A program made the position numbers and the translations under genes. A stretch of 64,000 nucleotides of DNA from Magnetococcales bacterium (GTDB taxonomy: Bacteria > Pseudomonadota > Magnetococcia > Magnetococcales > UBA8363). Shown piece by piece: positions 11,145 to 20,032 of the stretch (position 1 is the stretch's first letter; the number at the start of each line of letters is the position of its first letter). The notes below the pieces were generated by a model, which was not told the origin of the DNA, made no database searches, and worked only from the letters and a program-made list of their open reading frames with translations. The stretch covers positions 1 to 64,000 of the forward strand of contig JACSDG010000007.1 in NCBI GenBank assembly GCA_015660855.1, in the 5' to 3' direction.

Positions 11145-11376
11145 GGTTCCAGAGAGTTTCCAGGTTAAAGGGAGACCGACCAACCAGCCAAGGCAAGCGG
11201 CAGCTCCCTTCCTCCCCCCTCAACCCCAGGACACCCAGGCATAGCCTCAGGCTTGGCATCCCGACGGGCGCAACGTCCACCTGTCAAGGGGAGAGGAAGG
11301 GGGCGAGGGGAGACATCATTCCGCCAGACGGTCAATCGCGCAGATGGTACGCTTCATGGAGATCGACCGCAAAACC

Positions 11377-11760
11377 TTAAGCGGCAAAGGCTGCAGACAC
11401 GTCGGTTTTTGTGTCACCCAGTTCCACACGCTCCACGCGAGCCTTCCTGCCGGAGTCAGGGATGAGACAAACCTTCAGGCGTTCTTCCAGTCGATTCAGT
11501 GCCCACTTGGGATCGATATTGACCAGGGAGCAGATCCAGTTAAAGGAACCGGGCTCCATGGAAGAGGAATGGAACCATTTTTTCAAGGTGCGGTAATCGT
11601 AGCGAAAGACCGGATCCTCCATGACAGCAGGATCCTGGCGGTATTTTTCCAACGCGATCAGGTCTCGTACAGCCCGGTCCATGACAGCCATCCACAGATG
11701 GGTATCGTTGTTGTCAGCGACGGGCTCGCTCATGATCTCCGAAACCACCGATTTTTTCAT
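11377..11760 (-). CDS. Unrecognised small protein
   Basis: This is a 127-aa soluble protein of unknown function. It has an acidic N-terminus (MSEPVADNNDTHLWM), a helical middle with several Trp and Phe (YRTLKKWFHSSSMEPGSFNWICSL) and a basic segment (RLEERLKVCLIPDSGRKARVERVE). No signal peptide or membrane segment is seen. A GGGAGGAT ribosome site precedes the ATG, and the codon use resembles the neighbours, so it is probably real. The NWICSLVNIDPKWALNRL stretch looks like a small helical DNA- or protein-binding unit, but I cannot assign a family. Confidence 0.65.
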   Translation of the reverse strand: MKKSVVSEIMSEPVADNNDTHLWMAVMDRAVRDLIALEKYRQDPAVMEDPVFRYDYRTLKKWFHSSSMEPGSFNWICSLVNIDPKWALNRLEERLKVCLIPDSGRKARVERVELGDTKTDVSAAFAA

Positions 11761-12217
11761 GATCCTCCTCCCGTAATGGTTTTTATTAGTTCGTCGGCCT
11801 TCTTACCAGCGACGGAAAACTTCCGTGACCCTAACAAACGATGGATGGCTCGCCATCGTTACATTGCCAATGAGGAAGGCGGGTTCGGCTGATGGCGGCT
11901 GGTAATGCGCTGCAGGCACATGTCGCCCCTCTAAAAAGATTAGGAGAACAGTTGGGCCAAACGGCCCTTCTTTCTCCAAGAGCACGATGAAGCGAGATCC
12001 CATTGTATAATCGATTCCCGCACCAATTGCAAACGGCAAATCTTTCCGCCGAGGTATCTTTTTTGCGGGCCAATGGTGGCATGATTGCGAGCGGAACAAG
12101 AAAATATGGGGATTCGGACATGTTTTTCAATGAGTAAGCTTGATTTAAAGGCTGCGATGGTCAAAAATGCACGGTGTGGCAATTCGCTTCTACCCCAGCA
12201 ATGAGTGAAGGTTCGTT
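11761..12217. other. Intergenic region upstream of cheA
   Basis: These 457 bases lie between divergent genes. A short perfect hairpin AACGATGG/CCATCGTT sits near 11838-11861. ORFs of 80 to 99 codons on the minus strand have no recognisable protein character. A weak sigma70-like pair (TTGATT at 12140 and AAAAAT 17 bases later) is possible for cheA, but I would not rely on it. Confidence 0.3.
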
Positions 12218-15200
12218 ATGTCCGAGGAAGATGATGAGCTATTGGGTATGTTTGTTCAGGAGGCTTCCGAGCATCTTGAGACTATTGAACCCGACCTCCT
12301 GACGTTGGAGGAAAACGGTGATGACACCGAGCCGGAGATTATCAACAGGCTGTTCAGGGGTGTCCATTCCATCAAGGGGTCTGCGGGTTTCTTTGGACTG
12401 ACCAACATTACCAAGTTGAGCCACATCATGGAAAACCTTCTCGGCAAAGTCCGGGAAAGGACCATGTCGGCCTCCCCAGCGGTGACCGACAGCCTGCTGT
12501 CCGGGTTGGACAAGCTCAAGGCCATGATCGGGGACGTGTCTGCCAGCGGTTCGGTGGACGCCAGTGAGGAGGTTCGGGTTATCCAGGCGGTGCTGGATGG
12601 TGAATCCTCAGGGGCGGGTGGGGCTGCCAAGGCCGACGCCAAACCTGCGGCGGAGAAACCACCCGAAACCAAGAAGGATGCGTCTCCCCCCGAAGACCCG
12701 GTAGCGCAACCTGCTCCAGAGGCGGAGGTTTCCGGAGAGCCTCCGGTTGCCGAGGCACCCCCTGCTCCTGCTTCCAAGGCGGCGCCCAAGGCTGCCGCTT
12801 CCAAGGCGGCACCCAAGGCCGCCGCCCCCAAAGCACCACCCAAGGCATCCGTACCCAAGGAAGCTGTTGTCAGCATGAGTGCGACGGCACCTGTCGGGGC
12901 GGGTTTTGATCTCGGTAACTATTCCGAAATCGTTGCCGACGCCATTGTTCACGGGCGACGGTTTTTCTTATTCCACCTTGATACCGAGGGGACCGGTCCC
13001 GAAAAAAGGGTGCGTTTCAACCAGACCAAGGCACTGCTTTCTTCGGTCGGCAAGGTGGTGGATACCGACCCCGCCATTGCCGGGGATCAGGATCTGGAAG
13101 GGTATTCTGGGGTGGTTCTTGACCTGTTGATCACCACGGTCCTGGAAGAGGATCTCCTGGTTTCACTGCTTCAGACCGATTCTTCTCGGATGCAACGTCT
13201 CGAAATACCTGTCGATCTGGCGCGTAAGGTGGCACCACCCAAGGGAATGAGCCCCGCTGAAGCCGCCCGTCATGCCCAGGCCCAAGCCGATACCACAGAG
13301 AAAGTCGTTGAGGCGGTCGTTGAGGAAGATGTCGGCTTCAAGCCAAGGTTGCGTCGGCCCGATCCTGGTTCGGTGGCGATAGTCACTACGGGTAAGGGCC
13401 GTGAGATGAGTGGGGGAGGTGCTTCCAAGGGTGGGGGCCCCCCTGCGGTGGAGGAAACGTTGCGTGTCAGCGTTTCTCTGCTGGACGAGCTGATCAACAT
13501 GGCCGGGGAGCTGGTGTTGGCTCGCAACCAGATGACCCGGGCTGCTGTGGAAGTGCAGACCCAGTTTCCCCATTTTGGCCCCCTGATCCAAAATCTGGAT
13601 TCCATCACCAGTCGTATCCAGGAAAAGGTCATGCAGGCCAGGATGCAGCCGGTGAGTGTGGTGTTCAACAAATTTCCGCGAATTGTGCGCGATCTGGCGC
13701 GCAAACTGGAGAAAAAAATCGATCTGGAAATTCGCGGTGGCGAGGTTGATCTGGACAAATCGGTGATTGAGCATTTGTCCGATCCGCTGACCCATATGAT
13801 CCGTAACGTTGCCGATCACGCCATTGAATTGCCGCAGGAACGTACCCAAATTGGCAAACCCGAAGCGGGTCAGGTGGAATTGGCTGCCTATCACGAAAAC
13901 GGTTTGGTTAATATCTCTCTCTCCGACGACGGTGCCGGCATTGATGCCGAACGTGTCAAGCAGAAGGCTTTGGAACGGGGTCAGATCACCGAACGCCAGG
14001 CCGATGCCATGAGTGAAGAGGATGCCTTAAGCCTGATCTTCGCCCCAGGTCTTTCCATGGCCAAGAAGGTTTCCGACGTGTCGGGACGTGGCGTTGGCAT
14101 GGATGTGGTGCGTACCAACATTGAAAAACTTGGTGGGACGGTCTCGGTGCAGTCCAAGGTGGGCAAGGGTACCACCATCATTCTTAAACTGCCGCTGACT
14201 TTGGCCATCATCCCCGCCATGATTGTTTCCTCGGGCAACCAAAGGTTTGCCATTCCCGAGATTGGCTTGGTGGAGATTGTTCGCATCGCCGAATCGGATC
14301 GGGCCAATCAGATCGAAACCGTGGGCAACGCGCCGGTTTTGCGGCTTAGAAACATGCTGCTGCCGTTGGTGGATCTGGCTGACGTTCTGGGGGTGTCGCG
14401 GGTATGGCCGCCGGGAACGGGCAGCAGTGACCGGCGTGAGCGGCTTTCTGATCGGCGGGCGCAGGCGCGCAAGGCGCGCGAGGCGGCGCGGATTGGGGGA
14501 TCGGCGGGGCTTGCTGCATCGTCGGGACTTAAGGAAGTCCCGGATCGGCGTGACGAACCCGTTGACCGTCGTGATCCCAATAACTTGGTCGCCTATGTGA
14601 TGGTCCTTAATGTGGGTGGCAACGAGTTCGGCATGGTTGTGGACGAGGTGCTGGACAGTGAAGAAATCGTCGTCAAACCTTTGCCGTCGTATTTCAAAGA
14701 CAATCTTTGCTTTTCCGCCACCACCATTCTGGGCGACGGTAGCGTCGCTCTCATCATCGACTACGCCGGTCTGATGGAGCAGGCCAAGATTAATTTTTCC
14801 AACGTCGAACGGGCGACGCGCATGGATCTGGACGAAGAACGGCGCGCGGCTTTGCGGGAACGCCAAAACATCATTTTGCTGGAGACGGGGACGGGTTTGA
14901 TCATGGGCATCGTCCACAGCATGGTGCGGCGTGTGGAAAAAATTTCCCCCAAACTGTTGGATACCATCGGTGGGTTGCCTTATGTGCGCTATGATGGGCG
15001 GACATTCCGGGCTGTTTATCCCGACCAGGTCATGGGATTGGAAGGGATGGGGTACAGCGGTGGTGATCCCGAGGAAGAGGGGGATGCCGATTTGTGCATG
15101 GTGGTGCCCAACATTCCCAATATTCAGGCAGGTTTGATTTTCTCCCGTATTATCGACACGCGGGAGACCCACATCGATCTGGATTGCCGTGCCATTCGCG

Positions 15201-15682
15201 CCGAAGGGTTGTTTGGTTCGGCGCAGATTGATGATCGGGTTGTGTTGTTTCCCGATGTCAACACCGTTCTGGTATTGGCGGGTATCGAAATGCCCCATGT
15301 TCAGGCCCAGGTGGACAGGACCGGTTTGCGCGCTCTGGTGGTGGATGACACCCCGTTTTTGCGGGCGTTGACCAGCAATTATCTTCAGTCGGTGGGATTT
15401 GAGGTGGAACAGGCCGAAGATGGTCATGTCGCACTGACCAAGTTGAAAAACAGCGAATTTGACCTGCTGGTGACCGATCTTAACATGCCGGGGATGGATG
15501 GCTTTGAGTTGGCCCATGAAGTTCCTTCGACAATCCACGCCGAAATCCCCATGATTGCGACAACATCCTCCATTTCCTCGGATGTGGAGCAAAAATGTTT
15601 CAAGGCGGGGTTTGTCAGTTGTGTCCCCGCCATTGATAAAAACAGGTTGCTTAAAGTGGTATCGTTAATGCAAGAACGATGA
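12218..15682 (+). CDS. cheA: Hybrid chemotaxis histidine kinase CheA with C-terminal receiver
   Basis: CheA autophosphorylates in response to receptors and passes phosphate to CheY and CheB. Domains in order of the 1154 aa are: Hpt (VHSIKGSAG, phospho-His about residue 50); an Ala/Pro/Lys-rich linker (about 130-215); a P2-like region; dimerisation helices (SVSLLDELINMAGELVLARNQM); the HATPase with DDGAGID and GRGVGMDVV; a CheW-like domain interrupted by an Arg/Asp-rich insert (about residues 730-790); a second CheW-like segment (NIILLETGTGLIMGIVHSM); and a receiver (ALVVDDTPFLRAL, LLVTDLNMPGMDG). The receiver has its Asp pocket, but the usual Lys before Pro is replaced (FVSCVPAIDK), suggesting a modified phospho-sink. 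It heads the che operon, followed by cheW after 146 bp. Confidence 0.96.
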   Translation: MSEEDDELLGMFVQEASEHLETIEPDLLTLEENGDDTEPEIINRLFRGVHSIKGSAGFFGLTNITKLSHIMENLLGKVRERTMSASPAVTDSLLSGLDKLKAMIGDVSASGSVDASEEVRVIQAVLDGESSGAGGAAKADAKPAAEKPPETKKDASPPEDPVAQPAPEAEVSGEPPVAEAPPAPASKAAPKAAASKAAPKAAAPKAPPKASVPKEAVVSMSATAPVGAGFDLGNYSEIVADAIVHGRRFFLFHLDTEGTGPEKRVRFNQTKALLSSVGKVVDTDPAIAGDQDLEGYSGVVLDLLITTVLEEDLLVSLLQTDSSRMQRLEIPVDLARKVAPPKGMSPAEAARHAQAQADTTEKVVEAVVEEDVGFKPRLRRPDPGSVAIVTTGKGREMSGGGASKGGGPPAVEETLRVSVSLLDELINMAGELVLARNQMTRAAVEVQTQFPHFGPLIQNLDSITSRIQEKVMQARMQPVSVVFNKFPRIVRDLARKLEKKIDLEIRGGEVDLDKSVIEHLSDPLTHMIRNVADHAIELPQERTQIGKPEAGQVELAAYHENGLVNISLSDDGAGIDAERVKQKALERGQITERQADAMSEEDALSLIFAPGLSMAKKVSDVSGRGVGMDVVRTNIEKLGGTVSVQSKVGKGTTIILKLPLTLAIIPAMIVSSGNQRFAIPEIGLVEIVRIAESDRANQIETVGNAPVLRLRNMLLPLVDLADVLGVSRVWPPGTGSSDRRERLSDRRAQARKAREAARIGGSAGLAASSGLKEVPDRRDEPVDRRDPNNLVAYVMVLNVGGNEFGMVVDEVLDSEEIVVKPLPSYFKDNLCFSATTILGDGSVALIIDYAGLMEQAKINFSNVERATRMDLDEERRAALRERQNIILLETGTGLIMGIVHSMVRRVEKISPKLLDTIGGLPYVRYDGRTFRAVYPDQVMGLEGMGYSGGDPEEEGDADLCMVVPNIPNIQAGLIFSRIIDTRETHIDLDCRAIRAEGLFGSAQIDDRVVLFPDVNTVLVLAGIEMPHVQAQVDRTGLRALVVDDTPFLRALTSNYLQSVGFEVEQAEDGHVALTKLKNSEFDLLVTDLNMPGMDGFELAHEVPSTIHAEIPMIATTSSISSDVEQKCFKAGFVSCVPAIDKNRLLKVVSLMQER

Positions 15683-15828
15683 TCGAAACCACTATGGAAG
15701 GGCGGTGGGGGAGGGCGCGTGTGTTGGCCATGGTTGGTCTGCCCAGGCCTTCGCGGTTGCAGTCAAAGACAGGATGGTCTCCTGTTGGGTACGGCCAGAA
15801 AACGTAGTTCTATGAGAGAGATACGGTC

Positions 15829-16323
15829 ATGCTTATCAGCACTTTCACCCTGGGGGAGCTTTATCTGGGTATCGACATTGTTTTGGTTCGGGAGATTAAC
15901 CGGTCGATGGAGTGCACCCCGGTACCGGGATCGCAGGACTATATTCGTGGCATGTTGAACATACGCGGTCGGGTGATCACCCTGTTCGATCTGAAAAAAC
16001 GTCTGGGGTGGTCCGACGATGAAGTGGCCGATCATGCGACGATTAAACAGTATAATGTGATCATGAAGACCCATAGCGAGGTGCTTAAGATCAACCCTGC
16101 CCTGGCCGAGAGCAAATGTCCGTGGGAGGATCCCGTGGGTCTGGCGGTGGACCAGTTGGGCGATGTCAGGGAAATTGTGGATGACAATATTTTGCCGCCG
16201 CCGGCTAACATGCGTGGCATCTCCGCTGATTTTGTCCACGGGGTTGTTGAATTTGAAAGAAATTTGTTGATTATTCTGGATGTGGCTACCGTTTTGGGAT
16301 TCGATGAGCGGCCATCGGGTTAG
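15829..16323 (+). CDS. cheW: Chemotaxis coupling protein CheW
   Basis: CheW couples receptors to CheA in the sensory array. The 164-aa protein is a single CheW domain. It begins FTLGELYLGIDIVLVREINR and has the classical IRGMLNIRGRVITLFDLKKRLG block, then VGLAVDQLGDVREI and NLLIILDVATVL near the end. The ATG at 15829 follows a GAGAGAG ribosome site. A slightly long loop in the middle (EVLKINPALAESKCPWEDP) is not usual. The gene is followed by a large repeat that separates it from the receptor-like gene. Confidence 0.94.
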   Translation: MLISTFTLGELYLGIDIVLVREINRSMECTPVPGSQDYIRGMLNIRGRVITLFDLKKRLGWSDDEVADHATIKQYNVIMKTHSEVLKINPALAESKCPWEDPVGLAVDQLGDVREIVDDNILPPPANMRGISADFVHGVVEFERNLLIILDVATVLGFDERPSG

Positions 16324-16368
16324 CTGGATTTCTCATTTTGTCGGTTTGCGTGGGTGGTCTTGATGTGT

Positions 16369-16683
16369 CGGAAAAACAAAGTTTGGCAAAAATTATTGCG
16401 GGGGTCCGGGGGGGGGCATCCCCCCCGGCGGAGGTTTGGAGGCAGAGCCTCCAAGGTTTTGTTTTTGAACTTAAACAAAAAGCTTCATGCCTATGGGGGT
16501 TTGGGGGGCAAACCCCCCAAGGTTTTGGTTTTTGCCCGCAGGGCACGACGCTCAGAAAAAAGCTTTCTGCCCCGTTTTTTATTTTTGCTTTTGACTTCAA
16601 GCAGAAAGTTTCCCTGTCTGAAGTGTTGTGGCCGAAACGAGTATCATGGCCCGATTCAAGGTTTTTGCCCTAGGGGCATCATG
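16369..16683. repeat. Dispersed G-rich palindromic repeat, copy C (longest)
   Basis: It opens CGGAAAAACAAAGTTTGGC as copy B does. It then has the GCGGGGGTCCGGGGGG/CCCCCCCGG core, the stems GAGGCAGAGCCTCCAAGG-type and GGGGGGCAAACCCCCCAAGG, and GCCCGCAGGGC. A second part (GTGTTGTGGCCGAAACGAG) is shared with 23990-24020. It fills most of the 498-base gap between cheW and the next gene. The remaining bases 16684-16821 show no gene or clear promoter. Confidence 0.8.
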
Positions 16684-16821
16684 TCCCTTGGAGCCGTGTT
16701 GGTTGTGTTGGCGAACTTGATGGAGGTTGTGCCAGGTGGTCGGAAGCCTGCGGAGTCAACGTAGAATTGCCCAGGGGACTGGTATTCGGGACTTTTTAGT
16801 GTCCAGATGTCGGTTTGATGC

Positions 16822-17835
16822 ATGGAAGAAGACGCCAGGCGAATAGCCGAGGAAATTGCGAACGAATACAGGCGTGAACTGGAAAGCGTCCGTTTTGAAA
16901 TGGGGCAGGTCAAAGGCTTGGTCCAGGATGCCATTGGCAAGCTGACGGACAGTTTCAACGGTTTGCGGGACAGTTCTGACCGACAACTCGGCTTGGTTAC
17001 GGCTTTGACCTCCTCCATGGATACGACAGGGGGCGGTGCGGATAGCAAAAGTGGTGGTGGGGAAAAGAAGGTCAACATACGCGGTTTTGTCAGTGAGACC
17101 GATAAAATATTGAGAACCTTTGTCGATCACATTATCCTGGTAAGTCGGCAGAGCATGGAGATGGTGCATCGGATTGACGAGCTGTCGATGCAAATGAATG
17201 AGGTTGTTGAACTGTTGCAAGACATCAACGGCATCGCCGAACAGACCAACGTGTTGTCGTTGAATGCCCGCATTGTCGCGGCCCGTGCGGGGCAGGCGGG
17301 TGAGGCTTTTTCGGTGGTGGCCTCCGAGGTGCGTAAGCTGGCACGCAACTCCCATGAGTTCAGTGATCGTATCAACGGAGTGGTACGTAAATCCAAAAAG
17401 AACATCGAGGAGGCCAAAGGGATCATTGAAATCATGGCCTCCAAGGATATGAGCTTTGCCATTGATTCCAAGGGCCGGGTTGACGAGATGATGCACGAGG
17501 TCAGCGAAATTGACCGGTTTACCGAGGAAACCATCCACAAAGTGACCGGGCTGGCCGATCAGATCAGTTCCCAGGTGGGTGTTGCGATCATGTCCATGCA
17601 GTTTGAGGATATGGTGACCCAGCTTTCCGGCAGCATGGAAAAGAAATTTGCTGTTTTGGAAAGCTTTTCCCAGACGATGGATGCGGATATTCTGTTTGTG
17701 GATGGCTTGAGCCAACCTGAGCAGTTGCTGCGTTTGCAACAAATGTTGGAAGTACAACAGGCCAGCTTCAATGCGGTGGATCGTGGAGCGGTGCAACAAA
17801 GTTCCATGGACGAAGGTGAAGTTGAACTTTTTTAG
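16822..17835 (+). CDS. Soluble receptor-like chemotaxis protein with CheZ-like DxxxQ helix
   Basis: This 337-aa, largely coiled-coil protein has no membrane segment. Residues about 130-200 carry a degenerate receptor signalling tip, INGIAEQTNVLSLNARIVAA followed by EAFSVVASEVRKLA, so contact with CheA/CheW is likely. The conserved AAIEAARAGE is altered to ARIVAARAGQ. Further on, SMQFEDMVTQLSGSMEKK includes D-x3-Q, the spacing of the catalytic Asp and Gln of CheZ (DLTGQ). The C-terminus (EGEVELF) is acidic and aromatic, like tails that bind CheY or tether CheR. It may be a short cytoplasmic chemoreceptor, a CheZ-like CheY phosphatase, or both. The place in the che operon is clear; the biochemical role is inferred. 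Confidence 0.7.
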   Translation: MEEDARRIAEEIANEYRRELESVRFEMGQVKGLVQDAIGKLTDSFNGLRDSSDRQLGLVTALTSSMDTTGGGADSKSGGGEKKVNIRGFVSETDKILRTFVDHIILVSRQSMEMVHRIDELSMQMNEVVELLQDINGIAEQTNVLSLNARIVAARAGQAGEAFSVVASEVRKLARNSHEFSDRINGVVRKSKKNIEEAKGIIEIMASKDMSFAIDSKGRVDEMMHEVSEIDRFTEETIHKVTGLADQISSQVGVAIMSMQFEDMVTQLSGSMEKKFAVLESFSQTMDADILFVDGLSQPEQLLRLQQMLEVQQASFNAVDRGAVQQSSMDEGEVELF

Positions 17836-17928
17836 TTGGTTGGGTACCTGGGCAGACCGTCGTGTGGATCCGGTCGGGATTGTGGGCGGGTCTGCGTCGT
17901 GTGAAACCTTTACGAGTGGGAGCATGAG

Positions 17929-18243
17929 ATGTCTGGAACCATTTCCGTCGAACGGGCGGAGCGTGAAACAGTGATCAACATCAAGGGGCGTTTTAACTTT
18001 GAAATGCACTCCCAATTTCGAACCGCCTATCAGGAAGATACCAGCAAAGGCCAGAAGGGAAGGAAATTTGTCATCGACCTGTCGGGTACCGAGTATATTG
18101 ACTCTTCGGCTCTTGGAATGTTGCTGTTGTTGCGAGAGGAGGCGGGTACCAATGAGTCGGACATTGAAATTGTCAATGCCAAGCCTGAAATAAGGAAGAT
18201 ACTTGAAACGGCCAATTTCCAGCGGTTATTCAAGATAAGCTGA
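17929..18243 (+). CDS. STAS-domain anti-sigma-antagonist-like protein (HsbA-type)
   Basis: A 104-aa single STAS domain. Such proteins are phosphorylated on a Ser by an RsbW-type kinase and dephosphorylated by a PP2C phosphatase, which changes their binding partner. The phosphoacceptor region is YIDSSALGMLLLLREEAG and the preceding strand is KFVIDLSG. It lies 30 bp upstream of a REC-PP2C-kinase gene, exactly the HsbA/HsbR arrangement known from Pseudomonas, where HsbA links to motility and the anti-sigma factor FlgM. The start MSGTISVERAERETVINIKG is typical. Its partner in this organism cannot be read from the sequence. Confidence 0.87.
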   Translation: MSGTISVERAERETVINIKGRFNFEMHSQFRTAYQEDTSKGQKGRKFVIDLSGTEYIDSSALGMLLLLREEAGTNESDIEIVNAKPEIRKILETANFQRLFKIS

Positions 18244-18273
18244 TCGTTTTATGACCTGGATTGGTCCTTTGGC

Positions 18274-19986
18274 ATGAAAATTCTTATTGTTGATGATGAT
18301 CGTATCAACAGCACCATACTTAATCGACTCTTGGCGCGGGATGGCCATGCGGTGGTGATTGCCCATGATGGTGTCGAGGGGGTGGATGTTTTCCGCAGGG
18401 AAAATCCGGATCTGGTGTTGATGGATATACGTATGCCGCAGATGAACGGGTATGAAGCGGCAAGGGAAATCAAGCGATTGGTGGCCAATCGTTTTGTCCC
18501 TATCATATTTTTGACGGCGGTGACCGACGAAGAGTCCCTGGTACAGTGTATTGATGCCGGCGGCGACGATTTTCTCACAAAACCGTTCAACCGGACCATA
18601 CTTCAGGCCAAGATCGACGCCATGGAGCGTATTCGCAGGTTGCATGGCGAGTTGCGGCGGCAGAAGGAAAAGGTTGAGCGGCATCAGGAGCAGCTGCAGC
18701 AGGAAATGGAGGTGGGTCAGCACCTGTTTGCCAAGATTGTGTCGGCGGGCAATCTTCTGGATGCCCCCTGTCTGAAGCGATGGACATCTCCGATGTCGGT
18801 GTTTAATGGCGATTTGTTGGTGGCTGCGTATAATCCGGCGGGTGGGCTGCACATTATGTTGGGTGATTTTACTGGGCATGGATTGTCGGCGGCGGTGGGT
18901 GCCATGCCATTGGCGGAAATCTTTTATGAAATGACGGCGCAGGGGTTTTCGCTAAGTGAATTGGTGGAGGCGATGAATGCCAAGCTGATCGCGGTGATGC
19001 CGACGCGTATGTTTTGTGCTGCCTGTCTGATTGAGGTGGATTTTCGCCAACAGTCGTTGATGGTTTGGAACGGTGGTTTGCCTGACATACTGGTTACCGA
19101 TGGTGCCGGTCGGGTTGTACGGCGGTTGATTTCCACACGTCTGCCTTTGGGGGTGACGGCCCTGACGCGTGAAGATCGCAAGATGGAAATCATGGAGATG
19201 AAACCGGAGCACCGGGTTTTTTTGTACTCCGACGGTTTAATTGAGGCCCCGAACCTCGGTGGCGAAATGTTTGGGTTGGATCGTTTGATGTCCCACTTCA
19301 ACGGGCAGGTCAATCCCGAGCATATTTTTGATAATATACTTGGTTCATTGAGGGTTTTTCGAGGGGATGCCGATCAGTCCGATGATATCAGTCTGTTGGA
19401 GATTGATTGTTCGCGGGCTGGCGAGGAGCCTCCTGGCGGGGTGCCAAGGCGATCAGAAAAAAGTCTGCCGCCGGCACCTTGGGAAATTGCGTTTTCTTTT
19501 GACGCGGGAACCCTGAAAAATGTCGATCCCTTGCCTACGGTGATTAATGCCGTAATGTCCATCCAGGCACCGACCGGTCACAGGGAGAGGCTTTATACCA
19601 TCTTGGCGGAACTGCTGTCCAACGCCCTGGATCATGGGTTGCTGGGGTTGGATACCGATATGAAGAAAACGCCCACGGGCTTTATTGAATATTATAACCA
19701 GAGGGAAGAAAGGCTTGCTGTTATGGAGTCGGGATTTATACGGCTCAGTTTGATCCACGAACCGGTCGTGAGTTCAACGGATGGCAGGCGGGTCGGTGGT
19801 GCGATTCGTATCCGGCTGCAGGATAGCGGACCGGGTTTTGATTTTACCAGGGTTCAGTCCAAACTGGAGGGTAACAGTGGCCATGGGGGGCGTGGCATTG
19901 CTTTGATACGGTCTTTGTGTAGTGAGTTGGTCTACCGTGGAGCGGGGAATCAGGCTGAGGCGGTCTATCGTTGGACGTACCAATAG
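18274..19986 (+). CDS. Response regulator with PP2C phosphatase and RsbW-like kinase domains (HsbR-type)
   Basis: A 570-aa three-domain switch protein. The N-terminal receiver (KILIVDDDRINSTIL, DLVLMDIRMPQMNGYE, FLTKPF) is complete. A coiled coil (about 125-150) leads to a SpoIIE/PP2C phosphatase with metal-binding motifs LGDFTGHGLSAAVGAMPL, LYSDGLIEAPN and SDDISLLEID. The C-terminal HATPase has the N-box ELLSNALDHG, the G1 box QDSGPGFDF and the G2-like GGRGIALIRSL. This matches HsbR, whose receiver state decides whether it phosphorylates or dephosphorylates the STAS protein encoded just upstream. CheA is a plausible phosphate donor because of the operon; that link is inferred. The start follows a weak ribosome site, but the ATG at 18274 gives the exact receiver N-terminus. 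Confidence 0.9.
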   Translation: MKILIVDDDRINSTILNRLLARDGHAVVIAHDGVEGVDVFRRENPDLVLMDIRMPQMNGYEAAREIKRLVANRFVPIIFLTAVTDEESLVQCIDAGGDDFLTKPFNRTILQAKIDAMERIRRLHGELRRQKEKVERHQEQLQQEMEVGQHLFAKIVSAGNLLDAPCLKRWTSPMSVFNGDLLVAAYNPAGGLHIMLGDFTGHGLSAAVGAMPLAEIFYEMTAQGFSLSELVEAMNAKLIAVMPTRMFCAACLIEVDFRQQSLMVWNGGLPDILVTDGAGRVVRRLISTRLPLGVTALTREDRKMEIMEMKPEHRVFLYSDGLIEAPNLGGEMFGLDRLMSHFNGQVNPEHIFDNILGSLRVFRGDADQSDDISLLEIDCSRAGEEPPGGVPRRSEKSLPPAPWEIAFSFDAGTLKNVDPLPTVINAVMSIQAPTGHRERLYTILAELLSNALDHGLLGLDTDMKKTPTGFIEYYNQREERLAVMESGFIRLSLIHEPVVSSTDGRRVGGAIRIRLQDSGPGFDFTRVQSKLEGNSGHGGRGIALIRSLCSELVYRGAGNQAEAVYRWTYQ

Positions 19987-20032
19987 TTGGGACTGGGTAT
20001 CCGTTAGACTTAAGTGGGTGCAAGGAAAATCA

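Noticed and set aside
12170-12200. TGGCAATTCGCTTC as a sigma54 site for cheA
   Set aside because: The -12 half does not fit (no TTGC or TTGA at the right spacing).
14027-15592. 521-codon minus-strand ORF inside cheA
   Set aside because: It is antisense to strongly conserved CheA domains, with His/Gln/Arg-rich shadow composition and no motif of its own.
16756-18015. 419-codon minus-strand ORF
   Set aside because: Shadow of the receptor-like gene, rich in His and Gln.
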